From positions 1 through 64,000 of the forward strand of contig VXMH01000016.1 of NCBI GenBank assembly GCA_009841235.1: a stretch of DNA of 64,000 nucleotides, in the 5' to 3' direction. A program made the position numbers and the translations under genes. The notes under the pieces are model-generated. The model did not search any database and was not told the DNA's origin. It worked only from the letters and a program-made list of their open reading frames with translations. This stretch comes from Caldilineaceae bacterium SB0661_bin_32. GTDB lineage: Bacteria; Chloroflexota; Anaerolineae; Caldilineales; Caldilineaceae. Shown here one piece after another: positions 51,867-61,367 of the stretch; the first letter of the stretch is position 1, and every line of letters starts with the position of its first letter.

Positions 51867-52904
51867 CTAATCCGCCCCCAGCCATTCCCCAAACCACTCG
51901 CGGCTGAAGCGGTGATTGTAGGCGTGCGGTCCGGGATGCACGCCCAGCGAGCAACGTTCTCCCACCCCCAGCAACTCGTACGCCTGCGCCGCGAGGGCGA
52001 ACTGCTCGCGTACCCCGTCAATCGGGAAGATGTCGTCCCGCTCCCCCGCGATCGCCCGCAGCGGGCGCGGCGCGATCAGTGCGGCAAGGTCGCCCATCTC
52101 CGCCCATTCCAGGATGCCGGGCACGTAGTTGCATTCGCAGTGGCGCAGGTTGTAGATCGATTCGCGGAACGAACAGAGATAGCAGCCCGGCACGGCAACC
52201 GTGATCCGCTCGTCGATCGCCGACAGCCATAGCGCGGTCGTGCCCCCGCCCGAATTGCCGGTGCAGCCGAGAACGCCCGGCACAACATCCTGCCGGCTCT
52301 GCAGAAAAGCGATGGCGCACATGCCGTCCCAGCAGCGTTCGCCGACCAGGTTTCGGCCCGCCATCTGGTAGGCGAACGCCAGGTGGCGGCAGGAGTTCTC
52401 GTGCACGCTGCCCCGCCCGTCCTCGGTCTGCCGCTCGCCAAAGCCCCGTTGCTCCACCGCGCAGACCAGATAGCCGGCCTGCGCCAGCGCCTGGGCATAG
52501 TTGTTGTCCGCCTTGAGCCTGATCTTCCGCTCCTCCGCATTCGGATAGTTGCCCAGGATCCACTGCACCGACGGGTTGTGGCCGTGGAAGACCAGCACCG
52601 GCCGGTAAGGCGGAGCCGTCCTGGGGACCAGCAGATAGGCGGGGATGCTCACGCCCTCGCCCGCGTTCAGGAGATACTTCTCCTCCACATAGCCGTCCCG
52701 CTCCACCGCCTGCAGCTTCTCCGCCGCCACCGCCTCGGGCGGCGTGCGACCGGCCAGGCCGAGCAGTTCCAGCGTCTTCCCGCGCAGCGCCGCCTGCCAC
52801 GCGCCAAATTCAGCGGGCGTCCGGGCATGGAACGCCAGCCTCCGCGGCGCAGCCTCGTACACCGCGTCCACGTGCGCCTGCAAAAGAAATCGGGAACTGA
52901 CCAT
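51867..52904 (-). CDS. Alpha/beta hydrolase (acetyl esterase type)
   Basis: A 345-residue alpha/beta hydrolase. VLVFHGHNPSVQW forms the oxyanion region, GCTGNSGGGTTALWL carries the nucleophile Ser in G-x-S-x-G, and HPGPHAYNHRFSREW the catalytic His. The pattern fits the acetylxylan esterase/dienelactone-hydrolase-like group, which removes acetyl groups from glycans. AGGAGATTCCACG precedes the ATG. It is divergent from the second importer operon and convergent with the sulfatase, and would complement the sulfatases in stripping glycan decorations. Confidence 0.84.
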   Translation of the reverse strand: MVSSRFLLQAHVDAVYEAAPRRLAFHARTPAEFGAWQAALRGKTLELLGLAGRTPPEAVAAEKLQAVERDGYVEEKYLLNAGEGVSIPAYLLVPRTAPPYRPVLVFHGHNPSVQWILGNYPNAEERKIRLKADNNYAQALAQAGYLVCAVEQRGFGERQTEDGRGSVHENSCRHLAFAYQMAGRNLVGERCWDGMCAIAFLQSRQDVVPGVLGCTGNSGGGTTALWLSAIDERITVAVPGCYLCSFRESIYNLRHCECNYVPGILEWAEMGDLAALIAPRPLRAIAGERDDIFPIDGVREQFALAAQAYELLGVGERCSLGVHPGPHAYNHRFSREWFGEWLGAD

Positions 52905-53290
52905 CGTGGAATCTCCTGTTTCAATCGTAAACTGAGTGTTGCGCGGGCTCTATCAGATGCCCACTTGTCCTGGCCTGAACAATATGCGCCCCTCGCCGAG
53001 GACTGCGCCGGCAGCACAAGGCGTGTTGCCCGCTTCGGATCATACCTGTCCCTTTTTCGGACTGCAATCGCGTCCTCTACGTCCTGCAGCCCGGCCAATT
53101 TTTGCTGGTTGACAGCATATAATGGCTACAGTACAATGCGGCGCATTCGAGGGCATTCGCCTCAGATGAATCATTTCGATCGTTCCCCGCAGTGCCAGAC
53201 GTAATGTCGTGCCTCAAACAGCGCGCAATAAGCCTTTTCATTTTGTCAAGGGACAAACCGTTCCTTGCATCAAGTCTAAGGAGAAAGGTC
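52905..53290. other. Divergent promoter region
   Basis: 386 bases between the esterase gene (minus) and the second oligopeptide importer (plus). A clear promoter for the plus side lies at 53109-53137. No small gene was identified. Confidence 0.6.
53109..53137 (+). promoter_or_regulatory. Promoter of the second oligopeptide importer
   Basis: TTGACA (53109-53114) and TACAAT (53132-53137) have a 17-base spacer, nearly perfect consensus. A second box TATAAT at 53118-53123 overlaps it. The binding-protein gene starts about 150 bases downstream. Confidence 0.65.
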
Positions 53291-55258
53291 ATGGCAAGAC
53301 GTACGATCACCCGGCGTAAGTTTATGCAGCTATCGGCGGCTATGACGGCAGGCTCACTGCTGGCTGCCTGCGGCGCAGGCGACGAAGAACCTGCCGCCGA
53401 TCAACCGGCCGCGGAGGCGCCCGCCGAATCGCCGGCGCAGGCTGCAGAGTCCTCGTCCCAGTACAATGAAGCCCCAATGCTAAAGGCCATGGTGGACGCC
53501 GGCGATTTGCCGTCGGTGGACGATCGCCTGCCGGTCAATCCCCGCATCGTCACCCCTATCCATGAGGTCGGAACGTACAGCGAATCGATTCGGGGCTTCA
53601 CCCTCAACGAGACCGACCGCGCCGCGCCCGCCTACATCGTCAACCGCGGCTTTATCGACATTCCCACCGACCTGGACGGATTCGGCGCCGGGTTGCCGAC
53701 AGGCGGCTGGGAACCATACCTAGCCGAGAGCTTCGAGTGGAACGGTGACGCCACCCAGCTCACGATCAATATGCGCGAGGGCATGAAATGGTCGGACGGC
53801 GAACCGTTCACTTCCGAGGACGTTCTCTTCCTGTGGGAGGATATGTGGTTCGACGAAGAGTACACGCCCATAGCGCCTACTCGCTGCTTTGTGGACGGCG
53901 AGCCGGTGGTCCTGGAAACGCCGGACGATTACACATTGGTCTTCAAGTTCCCGGCTCCCTATCCCACCTTCCCCTTCCTTTTCCGCGGGCGCACATTGGC
54001 AACCAAGCCCAAGCATCACCTCATGCAGTGGCATCCCAGATACACCGATGGGGCTGAATATAAGGATCTGAGAGAGAACGACGTCTATCTCGATCCCGAT
54101 TTCCCCGGCGTAACGCCCTGGATCTCGAAGGGCTATGACGAATCAGGGCTGCGGCTGGAACGCAATCCCTACTTCTGCGCCGTAGATACTGCCGGCAACC
54201 AACTCCCCTACTGCGACAACTATCTCTTCCCCTACGCCGGCACCCAGGAGAACGCCGTCCTGATGGCAATTGCCGGCCAGATCGATGTCGGTATTCGCAA
54301 CATGCAGCTGTTCGAGAGCCTGCCAACACTGCGCGAAAACGAGGAGCGCGGCGACTACCAGCTGCTGTTCTGGCCTGGCACCTCCTTTACCACCGGCAAC
54401 CACATCACCATCAACTACCGCCTCCAGAACGAAAAAGACAGGGAGCTCGCCGAGTTCTTCCGCAACAAGTCCTTCCGCAATGCCCTGTCAATGGCAATCA
54501 ACCGGGACGAGGTCAACGAAACGCTCTACTTCGGAGCCGGCCGGCCAGCCAGCTATGCCCTGGCCTCCTCATCTCCTTATTGGGACGATGACATGGATTC
54601 CATCACCATGATCAATGGGCAGTTTGACCTGGCACAGGTTGACAGTATCTTCGATGAACTGGGTCTGGAAAAGGGCGCCGATGGTATGCGTACATTCCCC
54701 AGCGGCGAGCCGGTGACGATTATCCTGGATGCCGCGACCGAAATCACCGTGCATCAGCAGGTCGCGGAAATGGTAGTGGCCGACTGGCGCGACGCCGGCA
54801 TTGACGCCCGCCTCAACGCGATCCAGCGCTCGGTCCTGTTCTCCCGTTGGCGTGCCGGCGAGTCCCATACTTACATGTGGGGCACGGATGCCAATGAAAT
54901 TCCCTTGATGCGGCCCTTCCAGCCGATCTTTACCCCCAAGGGTCATGGGCTTGACATGTTGCCGGTGCACTACAATGACGACCCCGAGTGGCTGCAAGAA
55001 CTCGGGCCGCCGGAAGGCGGCGAAGCGATGTTCGCCCTGCAAAATGAGATCAAGAAAGAGATCGACCCTGTGGAGAGCAAACGCCTGCACAAGGAACTCT
55101 TCAAGTACCACGTCGACTGGCAGTTCGACATCCATATTATCGCCGACGTGCCGCTCATGGTCCTGGTCGCCAACCGCGTCGGCAACTGCCCCGAAGTAGC
55201 CAATGGTCTGCAGGACTTCACCTACGCCTATCCGGAGCAGTTCTACATCAAGTATTAA
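53291..55258 (+). CDS. Oligopeptide-type ABC substrate-binding lipoprotein
   Basis: A 655-residue family-5 binding protein paralogous to that at 46123. The signal has TRRKFMQ (Tat-type) and the lipobox LLAACG. The shared segment SSQYNEAPMLKAMVDAG then follows, as in the other copy, and the family motif MKWSDGEPFTSEDVLFLWED appears near residue 165. AAGGAG precedes the ATG; the longer frame from 53192 covers promoter-proximal DNA. It leads a full operon: two permeases and two ATPases follow. Confidence 0.92.
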   Translation: MARRTITRRKFMQLSAAMTAGSLLAACGAGDEEPAADQPAAEAPAESPAQAAESSSQYNEAPMLKAMVDAGDLPSVDDRLPVNPRIVTPIHEVGTYSESIRGFTLNETDRAAPAYIVNRGFIDIPTDLDGFGAGLPTGGWEPYLAESFEWNGDATQLTINMREGMKWSDGEPFTSEDVLFLWEDMWFDEEYTPIAPTRCFVDGEPVVLETPDDYTLVFKFPAPYPTFPFLFRGRTLATKPKHHLMQWHPRYTDGAEYKDLRENDVYLDPDFPGVTPWISKGYDESGLRLERNPYFCAVDTAGNQLPYCDNYLFPYAGTQENAVLMAIAGQIDVGIRNMQLFESLPTLRENEERGDYQLLFWPGTSFTTGNHITINYRLQNEKDRELAEFFRNKSFRNALSMAINRDEVNETLYFGAGRPASYALASSSPYWDDDMDSITMINGQFDLAQVDSIFDELGLEKGADGMRTFPSGEPVTIILDAATEITVHQQVAEMVVADWRDAGIDARLNAIQRSVLFSRWRAGESHTYMWGTDANEIPLMRPFQPIFTPKGHGLDMLPVHYNDDPEWLQELGPPEGGEAMFALQNEIKKEIDPVESKRLHKELFKYHVDWQFDIHIIADVPLMVLVANRVGNCPEVANGLQDFTYAYPEQFYIKY

Positions 55259-55269
55259 AAGAGTGGATT

Positions 55270-55311
55270 GAGGAGTGAGGAGCGAGAGGTTTCTCTCTTT
55301 TCTCACTCCTC
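55270..55311 (+). repeat. GGAGTGAG hairpin between binding protein and permease
   Basis: GAGGAGTGAG (55270-55279) and CTCACTCCTC (55302-55311) pair over 10 bp, and the inner region (GAGAG with CTCTC) can extend the stem. It starts 12 bases after the binding-protein stop and ends 56 bases before the permease start, the same setting as at 48119 in the paralogous operon. Confidence 0.82.
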
Positions 55312-55367
55312 TTCACTCTCTCCTCTGACGGCCACTGGCCGCAAATCACTGCAGTCCCGGGGTCCAC

Positions 55368-56366
55368 ATGCTGGATTACGTCATACGCAGAGTGTTGATA
55401 GCTATTCCCACACTTCTGCTCATCTCTTTCATCTGCTTTATCGTCATCAACCTCCCCGCCGGAGACGTTATCACCACCTATGAGCAAAACCTCGTAGGCA
55501 ACCGCGGCTGGGGTGAAGAGGAAGCGAGAATAGAGGGCGACAATATCCGCCGCGAGTACGGGTTGGACCGCCCGATACCGATACAGTACTTCTATTGGTT
55601 ATTTGCCTTTCTACAGGGTGACTTCGGCGTCTCACTCGTCACCTACGATCGCGTCGCTTCCGAAGTCATTTGGACCAACCTGGGCTACACGATGCTGATC
55701 GCGTCGCTCTCCCTCGGTCTTTCCTGGGCCGTGGGTCTGCCGGTCGGCATCTATTCCGCCACGCGCCAGTACTCCGTGTCGGACAACGTTTTTACCGTCT
55801 TGAGTTTCATCGGTCTTTCGATGCCCGGCTTCCTGCTGGCGCTGGCGATACTGGTCTACATGACTTTCGTTCTCGACCTGCCCTTGCTGACCGGACTCTA
55901 CTCGCCGGAGTATGCCGACGCGCCCTGGAGCTTTGGAAGGGTCAAGGACCTTGCCGCCCATATCTGGCTGCCGGTATTCGTGGGCGGCATTCCCGGCATT
56001 GCTTCCCTGATGCGTATCATGCGCGGCAATCTGCTCGATGAGTTGGGGCGCCAATATGTCGAGACCGCCCGCGCCAAGGGGATGGCCGAAAAGATCGTCG
56101 TCATCAAACACGCTGTGCGAGTCGCCATCAACCCGCTTATCAGTCTGTTGGGCATGCAGTTTCCGGAGATCGTCTCCGGCGGCGTCATCACCGCCATCGT
56201 GCTGGGGCTGCGCACCATCGGCCCCACGCTCAACTCTGCCCTCCAGGCCCAGGATGTCTACGTCGCTTCCGCCATCCTGATGCTCCTCAGCGTCCTGCTC
56301 GTGCTGGGCAACCTGGTCGCCGACCTGCTGCTGGCATGGGTCGACCCGCGCGTTCGTTTTGACTAG
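55368..56366 (+). CDS. DppB/OppB-type ABC permease
   Basis: A 332-residue permease with six membrane helices (VLIAIPTLLLISFICFIVI first). The EAA loop reads YVETARAKGMAEKIVVIKHAVRVAINPLIS. A segment TYEQNLVGNRGWGEEEARIEGDNIRREYGLDRP after the first helix is the usual loop of this subfamily. It is followed by the partner permease 53 bases downstream. Confidence 0.93.
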   Translation: MLDYVIRRVLIAIPTLLLISFICFIVINLPAGDVITTYEQNLVGNRGWGEEEARIEGDNIRREYGLDRPIPIQYFYWLFAFLQGDFGVSLVTYDRVASEVIWTNLGYTMLIASLSLGLSWAVGLPVGIYSATRQYSVSDNVFTVLSFIGLSMPGFLLALAILVYMTFVLDLPLLTGLYSPEYADAPWSFGRVKDLAAHIWLPVFVGGIPGIASLMRIMRGNLLDELGRQYVETARAKGMAEKIVVIKHAVRVAINPLISLLGMQFPEIVSGGVITAIVLGLRTIGPTLNSALQAQDVYVASAILMLLSVLLVLGNLVADLLLAWVDPRVRFD

Positions 56367-56419
56367 ACTGAAACAGCCGGCGGCCTCCAAGACGGCCGGC
56401 GAAACGATAAGAGTCTTCT

Positions 56420-57586
56420 ATGAGCGTCGTTTCAGAACAGGCACAGACCCCACTGCAACCGGGCGCGCCGCGTCCTCCCGCTGCTGATGTCGATGTAACT
56501 TCCTCCGAGCAGGTTGCCTCGCGCGGTCGCATTCTCGGCGCGCGCATAATGGCCAATCGCTTGGGGATCATCGGCATCGTCTGGTTGGTGATTACGGTCC
56601 TGATCGCGCTTTTCGCCGACTTCTTCGCACCCTATACCGTTGACTATGTCCACGAAGAGGCGCTGCGCGCGCCGCCGCAGCGCGTGCACATCTTCCGCGA
56701 TGGAAGGCTTGTGAGGCCTTTCGTCTACGGCTACAAGAGCGAACGAGACGCGCGTACCTTTCTCACCACCTACACCGAAGACAAGGAACTGGTCTACCCG
56801 ATCCTCTTTTTCGTCGAGGCGGAGCCCTACAAGCTCTGGGGCCTGATATCAAGCAACCGGCGCCTTTTCGGCGTTGAAGAGGGCGGTATGGTCGCGCTCT
56901 TCGGCACGGGCAGGCTGGGCCGCGATGTCTTCTCGCGCGTCCTGACCGCCACACGTATCTCGCTCTCAGTGCCGATAATCGGCATGCTCATCAGCGTCAT
57001 CCTCGGCTCAACCATCGGCGTGGCATCCGGCTACTGGGGCGGTGTGGCCGATATTCTCATCCAACGCCTCACCGAGGTACTGATGTCCTTCCCACGCATC
57101 CCCCTGTGGATGGCCCTGGCCGCTACCTTGCCGCCCGAGCTCTCGTCTCTCCATCGCTATCTGGGCGTCACCATCGTACTCGCACTCATTGGCTGGGCAG
57201 GGCTTTGCCGCCAGATCCGCGGCAAAACACTGGCGCTCAAAGAGTCGGACTTTATCATGGCCGGGCGCGCGGCCGGCTCCAGCACGCCGACCATTCTGTT
57301 CCGCCACCTTATCCCGAACTGCTTCAGCCATATCGTCGTCGTCGCCACCCTCTCCATTCCCGGTCTGATCCTGGCCGAAAGCTCGCTCAGCTTCCTGGGA
57401 ATCGGCATTACGCCCCCGCTCGTAAGCTGGGGCACCCTGCTCAAGGACGCGCAGTCGGTGCAGGTCCTCACCAAGCACCCGTGGCTGCTGGCCCCGGGCG
57501 TCTTCATGGTGCTGACCGTGCTGGCCGTCAACTTTCTCGGCGACGCGCTGCGCGATGCGCTCGACCCGTACTCCGAGATCAGATAG
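56420..57586 (+). CDS. DppC/OppC-type ABC permease with inserted domain
   Basis: A 388-residue permease. As in its paralogue at 49168, a ~90-residue extracytoplasmic insertion (RVHIFRDGRLVRPFVYGYK, then EPYKLWGLISSNRRLFGV) sits between the first helix and the conserved GTGRLGRDVFSRVLTATRISL. The EAA loop is FIMAGRAAGSSTPTILFRHLIPNCF. The two permeases share the insertion but little else outside the core, so it is probably a feature of this transporter subfamily. Confidence 0.93.
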   Translation: MSVVSEQAQTPLQPGAPRPPAADVDVTSSEQVASRGRILGARIMANRLGIIGIVWLVITVLIALFADFFAPYTVDYVHEEALRAPPQRVHIFRDGRLVRPFVYGYKSERDARTFLTTYTEDKELVYPILFFVEAEPYKLWGLISSNRRLFGVEEGGMVALFGTGRLGRDVFSRVLTATRISLSVPIIGMLISVILGSTIGVASGYWGGVADILIQRLTEVLMSFPRIPLWMALAATLPPELSSLHRYLGVTIVLALIGWAGLCRQIRGKTLALKESDFIMAGRAAGSSTPTILFRHLIPNCFSHIVVVATLSIPGLILAESSLSFLGIGITPPLVSWGTLLKDAQSVQVLTKHPWLLAPGVFMVLTVLAVNFLGDALRDALDPYSEIR

Positions 57587-57592
57587 TGGGAA

Positions 57593-57630
57593 CAGACGAG
57601 GAGTGAGGAAGGGCGAGGTGCGAGGGGTGT
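57593..57630. repeat. GGAGTGAGG repeat after second permease
   Basis: GACGAGGAGTGAGG followed by a G/A-rich run lies just after the permease stop. Only the direct form is present, no inverse copy. Confidence 0.4.
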
Positions 57631-57670
57631 TCTCTTTCCTAAGACTGGCAGTGGCAACCGGTATCTGATC

Positions 57671-58666
57671 ATGCCCGATTCGCAACCGATTCTCGAAGTC
57701 CACGACCTGCACGTACATTTCAAGATGCTGGCCGGCATCGTGCGCGCGGTGGACGGCGTCGACTTTACCGTCGAACGCGGGCGCTGCCTGGGCATCGTCG
57801 GCGAGAGCGGCTGCGGCAAGAGCGTCACCGCGCGCTCGATTCTGCGCCTGCTCCCCTCCAGCGATACAAGAGGGCAGATCCTCTATCACCCCGATGGTGA
57901 CGATGAGCCCATCGATCTGGTGAGTCTGGACGCCAAAGGGGATGCCATTCGCGCCATCCGCGGCAAAGATATCGCCATGATCTTCCAGGAGCCGATGACC
58001 TCGCTGACGCCGGTCTACACCATCGGCGAGCAGATCATGGAGAGCATCCGCCAGCACCAGGATCTGTCCGAGGAGGAGGCGCAGAACCTGGCCATTTCCA
58101 TGCTCAACAAGGTGGGCATTCCCGACGCCGAACGCCGCTTTGGCGACTATCCCCACCAGATGAGCGGCGGCATGCGCCAGCGCGTCATGATCGCCATCGC
58201 CCTCTGCTGCGAGCCGCGTGTGCTCATCGCCGACGAACCGACGACCGCACTCGACGTGACCATCCAGGCCCAGATTCTGCGCCTGATCCGCAGCCTGCAG
58301 CAGGACATGGACATGAGCGTGATCATGATCACGCATGACCTGTCCGTCATCGCCCAGCTGGCCGACTTTGTCGTCGTCATGTACCTGGGCCAGATGGCTG
58401 AGAAGGCGCCCGTTGTCGAACTGTTTCAGGATCCCAAGCATCCCTACACCCAGGCCCTTCTGCGTTCGATCGTGCGGCCGGACACTCCGCCGCGCGAGCA
58501 ACTCCACTCGATCAGCGGCTCCGTACCCGACCCGCGCAACGCGCCCAGCGGCTGCCGCTTTCGTAATCGCTGCCCATCAGTGCATGACCGCTGCGTCGAG
58601 GATCCACCGGTCGTTGAGTTCGGGCCGCAGCACTCAGCAACCTGCTGGCTCTACGTCGACGAATAG
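57671..58666 (+). CDS. DppD/OppD-type ABC transporter ATPase
   Basis: A 331-residue ATPase. Walker A GESGCGKS lies near residues 54-61, the signature MSGGMRQRV near 162, Walker [13 protein letters not shown] near 181, and the switch His in MITHDLS. The C-terminus has the CxFxxRC-like segment [13 protein letters not shown] typical of oligopeptide ATPases. It forms a pair with the next gene and energises the second importer, and probably the first, which lacks its own. Confidence 0.94.
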   Translation: MPDSQPILEVHDLHVHFKMLAGIVRAVDGVDFTVERGRCLGIVGESGCGKSVTARSILRLLPSSDTRGQILYHPDGDDEPIDLVSLDAKGDAIRAIRGKDIAMIFQEPMTSLTPVYTIGEQIMESIRQHQDLSEEEAQNLAISMLNKVGIPDAERRFGDYPHQMSGGMRQRVMIAIALCCEPRVLIADEPTTALDVTIQAQILRLIRSLQQDMDMSVIMITHDLSVIAQLADFVVVMYLGQMAEKAPVVELFQDPKHPYTQALLRSIVRPDTPPREQLHSISGSVPDPRNAPSGCRFRNRCPSVHDRCVEDPPVVEFGPQHSATCWLYVDE

Positions 58667-58676
58667 CGTCCAAGAC

Positions 58677-58699
58677 AGTTCCTGACCACTGACTGCCCG
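58677..58699. repeat. TGACCACTGACTGCC repeat
   Basis: CCTGACCACTGACTGCCCG lies in the 39-base gap between the two ATPase genes and belongs to the CACTGA/CCACTG word family. Confidence 0.45.
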
Positions 58700-58705
58700 A
58701 TTTAT

Positions 58706-59746
58706 ATGCCTGACACACCTATCCTGCAGGTCGAAAATCTGAGTAAATTCTTCCCGGTCCAGCGCGGCCTCCTGCGACGCACAGTGGGCCACGTCAAGGC
58801 GGTCAACGATGTAACTTTCACCGTCAATAAAGGGGAATGTCTGGGCCTTGTCGGCGAGAGCGGCTGCGGCAAAACCACCGTCGCGCGCTGCCTCCTGCGC
58901 CTGGTCGAACCGGATCAGGGCCGCATCCTGCTGCACGGCGAACGACAGACGTTTGATATCGCGTCCGCCTCGCGCAAAGAGATGTTGGACGTGCGGCGAC
59001 AGATGCAGATCATCTTCCAGGACCCCTTCTCCTCCCTCGACCCGCGCTGGCGCGTTACGGATGTGATCGCCGAACCGCTGATGGCCCAGAAGATCGGCCG
59101 GGGCGAAGCCGGCAGACGCGTGCTTGATATCCTGCCGACCGTGGGGCTGGGTCCGCACTTCGCCGACCGCTTCCCCCATGAACTGAGCGGCGGTGAACGC
59201 CAGCGCGTCAGCATCGCCCGCGCCCTGATCGTCTCCCCGCCACTCGTGGTTGCCGACGAACCCGTCTCGGCCCTGGACGTGTCTGTCCGCTCCCAGATCA
59301 TCAATCTCCTGCTCGACCTGCAAAGTCAGATGAATCTGACCTATGTCTTCATCGCTCACGACCTGAGCATCGTAAAGCACATCAGCCATCGCATTGCCGT
59401 CATGTACCTGGGACGGCTGGTCGAGCTTGGCACAACGCAGCAGGTCTTTGAGGAGTGCAAGCACCCGTATACCAAGGCCCTGCTCGCCTCCGTCCTCGTC
59501 CCTGACCCGACGCACCGCGAGCAGAGCTATGTTCTCGAAGGCGAGGTGCCCAGCCCGCTCAACCCGCCCAGCGGCTGCCACTTCTCCACCCGCTGCCCCT
59601 TCGCCCAGGAGCAATGCTCAGCTGAAGAACCGGATCTGCGTGATATGGGAGATGGGCACTGGGTCCGCTGCCACTTCGCCGAAGAGCTGGACCTGAGCGA
59701 AGAGATATTTGCCCCGCAATTTGACACACCGACTGCCAGCAACTGA
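58706..59746 (+). CDS. DppF/OppF-type ABC transporter ATPase
   Basis: A 346-residue ATPase. Walker A GESGCGKT, signature LSGGERQRVSI, Walker B VVADEPVSALD and IAHDLS with the switch His are all present. The family tail HFSTRCPFAQEQC is complete. It starts 39 bases after the partner ATPase. Closes the operon for oligopeptide-type import; two propeller proteins follow in the same direction. Confidence 0.94.
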   Translation: MPDTPILQVENLSKFFPVQRGLLRRTVGHVKAVNDVTFTVNKGECLGLVGESGCGKTTVARCLLRLVEPDQGRILLHGERQTFDIASASRKEMLDVRRQMQIIFQDPFSSLDPRWRVTDVIAEPLMAQKIGRGEAGRRVLDILPTVGLGPHFADRFPHELSGGERQRVSIARALIVSPPLVVADEPVSALDVSVRSQIINLLLDLQSQMNLTYVFIAHDLSIVKHISHRIAVMYLGRLVELGTTQQVFEECKHPYTKALLASVLVPDPTHREQSYVLEGEVPSPLNPPSGCHFSTRCPFAQEQCSAEEPDLRDMGDGHWVRCHFAEELDLSEEIFAPQFDTPTASN

Positions 59747-59809
59747 TGGCCTGCAGCTTCACTTGCCGCTGGCAACCGATCGGCGCTTCCAACACCAAGG
59801 ATCGTTCTC

Positions 59810-61189
59810 GTGACCCTGCGTTCCCTCTTCTTCTTTGACGACTGGTGTCTGGCCCGCCGCGACAACATCGCCCGCCGCCTGGGGCAGCCCAAAAGGGTGC
59901 GGGAAGCCACCTACGCCGACCCCACCGAAAACCCGTTCAGCTATCCAACCGTGCTCTACGACGACCAGCGCAAACTGTGGCGCATGTTTTACCTGGGCCG
60001 CGAGACGATGCCGGGGACGCTCTATCGCAAGGACGAGTGGTTTCTGACCGTCGAAAGCGATGACGGCATCCACTGGGAACGCCCGGACCTGACCGAGAAA
60101 GTTGCTCTGCCCTCCCGCATGAGGCCCCACGAAATCTTCGACCGGCAGCAGATGGCCACCGGCGGCTCGGTCTTCCTCGATGAAAGCTCGCCCGAAGCCC
60201 GCTTCAAATGGCCCATCCTCGCTATCGACGAGGACGGCCAGCGCGCCTCGCGCCTGGCCTTCTCAGCCGACGGCTACAACTGGCAGATCGATCACGCCTC
60301 GCGCTGGCATCCCGGCACGCCCGACCCCGGCTTCTTCACCTACCGCCACGCCGAACGCAACAGCCATGTCACCCTCGCCCGCCCCAGCCACGGCGACCGC
60401 CGCATCGCCCTCATGGAGACCCGCGACTGGCGCACCTGGAGCGAACCGGAGGTCATCTTCCACCCCGATCCTCTCGATCCGCCCATGTGCCAGTTCTACG
60501 GTATCGCCGTCCTTCCCTATAAGGGCATCTACGTGGGCATCCTCTGGATGTTCGAGACCGACCCGCTCGACCAGTGGCGGCAGAAGCTGGAAGGGAAGAT
60601 CTACGGTGAACTCGTCTACAGCTACGACGGCCTGCGTTTCCAACGCTCCCTGCGCCAGCCATTTGTCGGCCTCAACGAGCCGGGCGAATACGGCGGCGGC
60701 AACATCTATCCCTGTTCGATGGCCGTCGACCACGAAGGGCAGATCCGCATCTATTCCGGCGGCACCAAGGGAGAGCATTTCCAGGCGCGTACGCTCAGCC
60801 GCGATGAGCCCGACTATGCCGCCATCCTCATGCACCGGCTGCGGCAGGACGGCTTCGTCTATCTCGAATCAAAGGCCGGCGCCGGCTACCTGACGACACG
60901 CTGGGTGCGTCTCAACGACGAGCGCATGCTGCTCAACGTCCAGGCCCCCTACGGGGAGGTGCGCGTCCAGCTGTCGGACCTGGAAGGCCGCCCTTTGCCC
61001 GGCTACACCTTCGATCGCTGCGAACCATTCCGCGGCGACTCGACAGCCTGGCAGCCCCAATGGCAAGACAAAGAGGGCCTGGCCGAACAGGTCGGCACAC
61101 CGCTCCGGATCGACGTGCGCCTCTACCATGCCCGCCTCTACGCCGTCCACGGCGACATCGAACTCGTCTACGCCAGCGACCTCAGATGA
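59810..61189 (+). CDS. GH32/43-like propeller protein
   Basis: A 459-residue protein starting at a GTG with AAGGA upstream. FDDWCLARRDNIARRLGQP opens the chain; ESDDGIHWERPD and YSYDGLRFQRSL are blade signatures of five-bladed propellers, and the C-terminus has the beta-sandwich segment VRVQLSDLEGRPLPGYTFDRCEPFRGDS also seen in the paralogues. It lies 63 bases after the second ATPase gene and may use substrates brought in by that importer. Catalytic residues are not assignable with confidence. Confidence 0.72.
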   Translation: MTLRSLFFFDDWCLARRDNIARRLGQPKRVREATYADPTENPFSYPTVLYDDQRKLWRMFYLGRETMPGTLYRKDEWFLTVESDDGIHWERPDLTEKVALPSRMRPHEIFDRQQMATGGSVFLDESSPEARFKWPILAIDEDGQRASRLAFSADGYNWQIDHASRWHPGTPDPGFFTYRHAERNSHVTLARPSHGDRRIALMETRDWRTWSEPEVIFHPDPLDPPMCQFYGIAVLPYKGIYVGILWMFETDPLDQWRQKLEGKIYGELVYSYDGLRFQRSLRQPFVGLNEPGEYGGGNIYPCSMAVDHEGQIRIYSGGTKGEHFQARTLSRDEPDYAAILMHRLRQDGFVYLESKAGAGYLTTRWVRLNDERMLLNVQAPYGEVRVQLSDLEGRPLPGYTFDRCEPFRGDSTAWQPQWQDKEGLAEQVGTPLRIDVRLYHARLYAVHGDIELVYASDLR

Positions 61190-61367
61190 ACTGGCGTTCG
61201 CGAGGAGTCCTCCGAACTCTCCCCCTGGTCGTATCTGCGGACATGGAACAGACCCGTTGGAAGCGGCTGTGAGATCAGATTGGGGGTCTATAAGGAGTCT
61301 ATTTGGCTTATTCTCGCCACCCACGGCGCCAACCCAACCGTAGTCCACCCCTCTCGGAGATCAGGAC

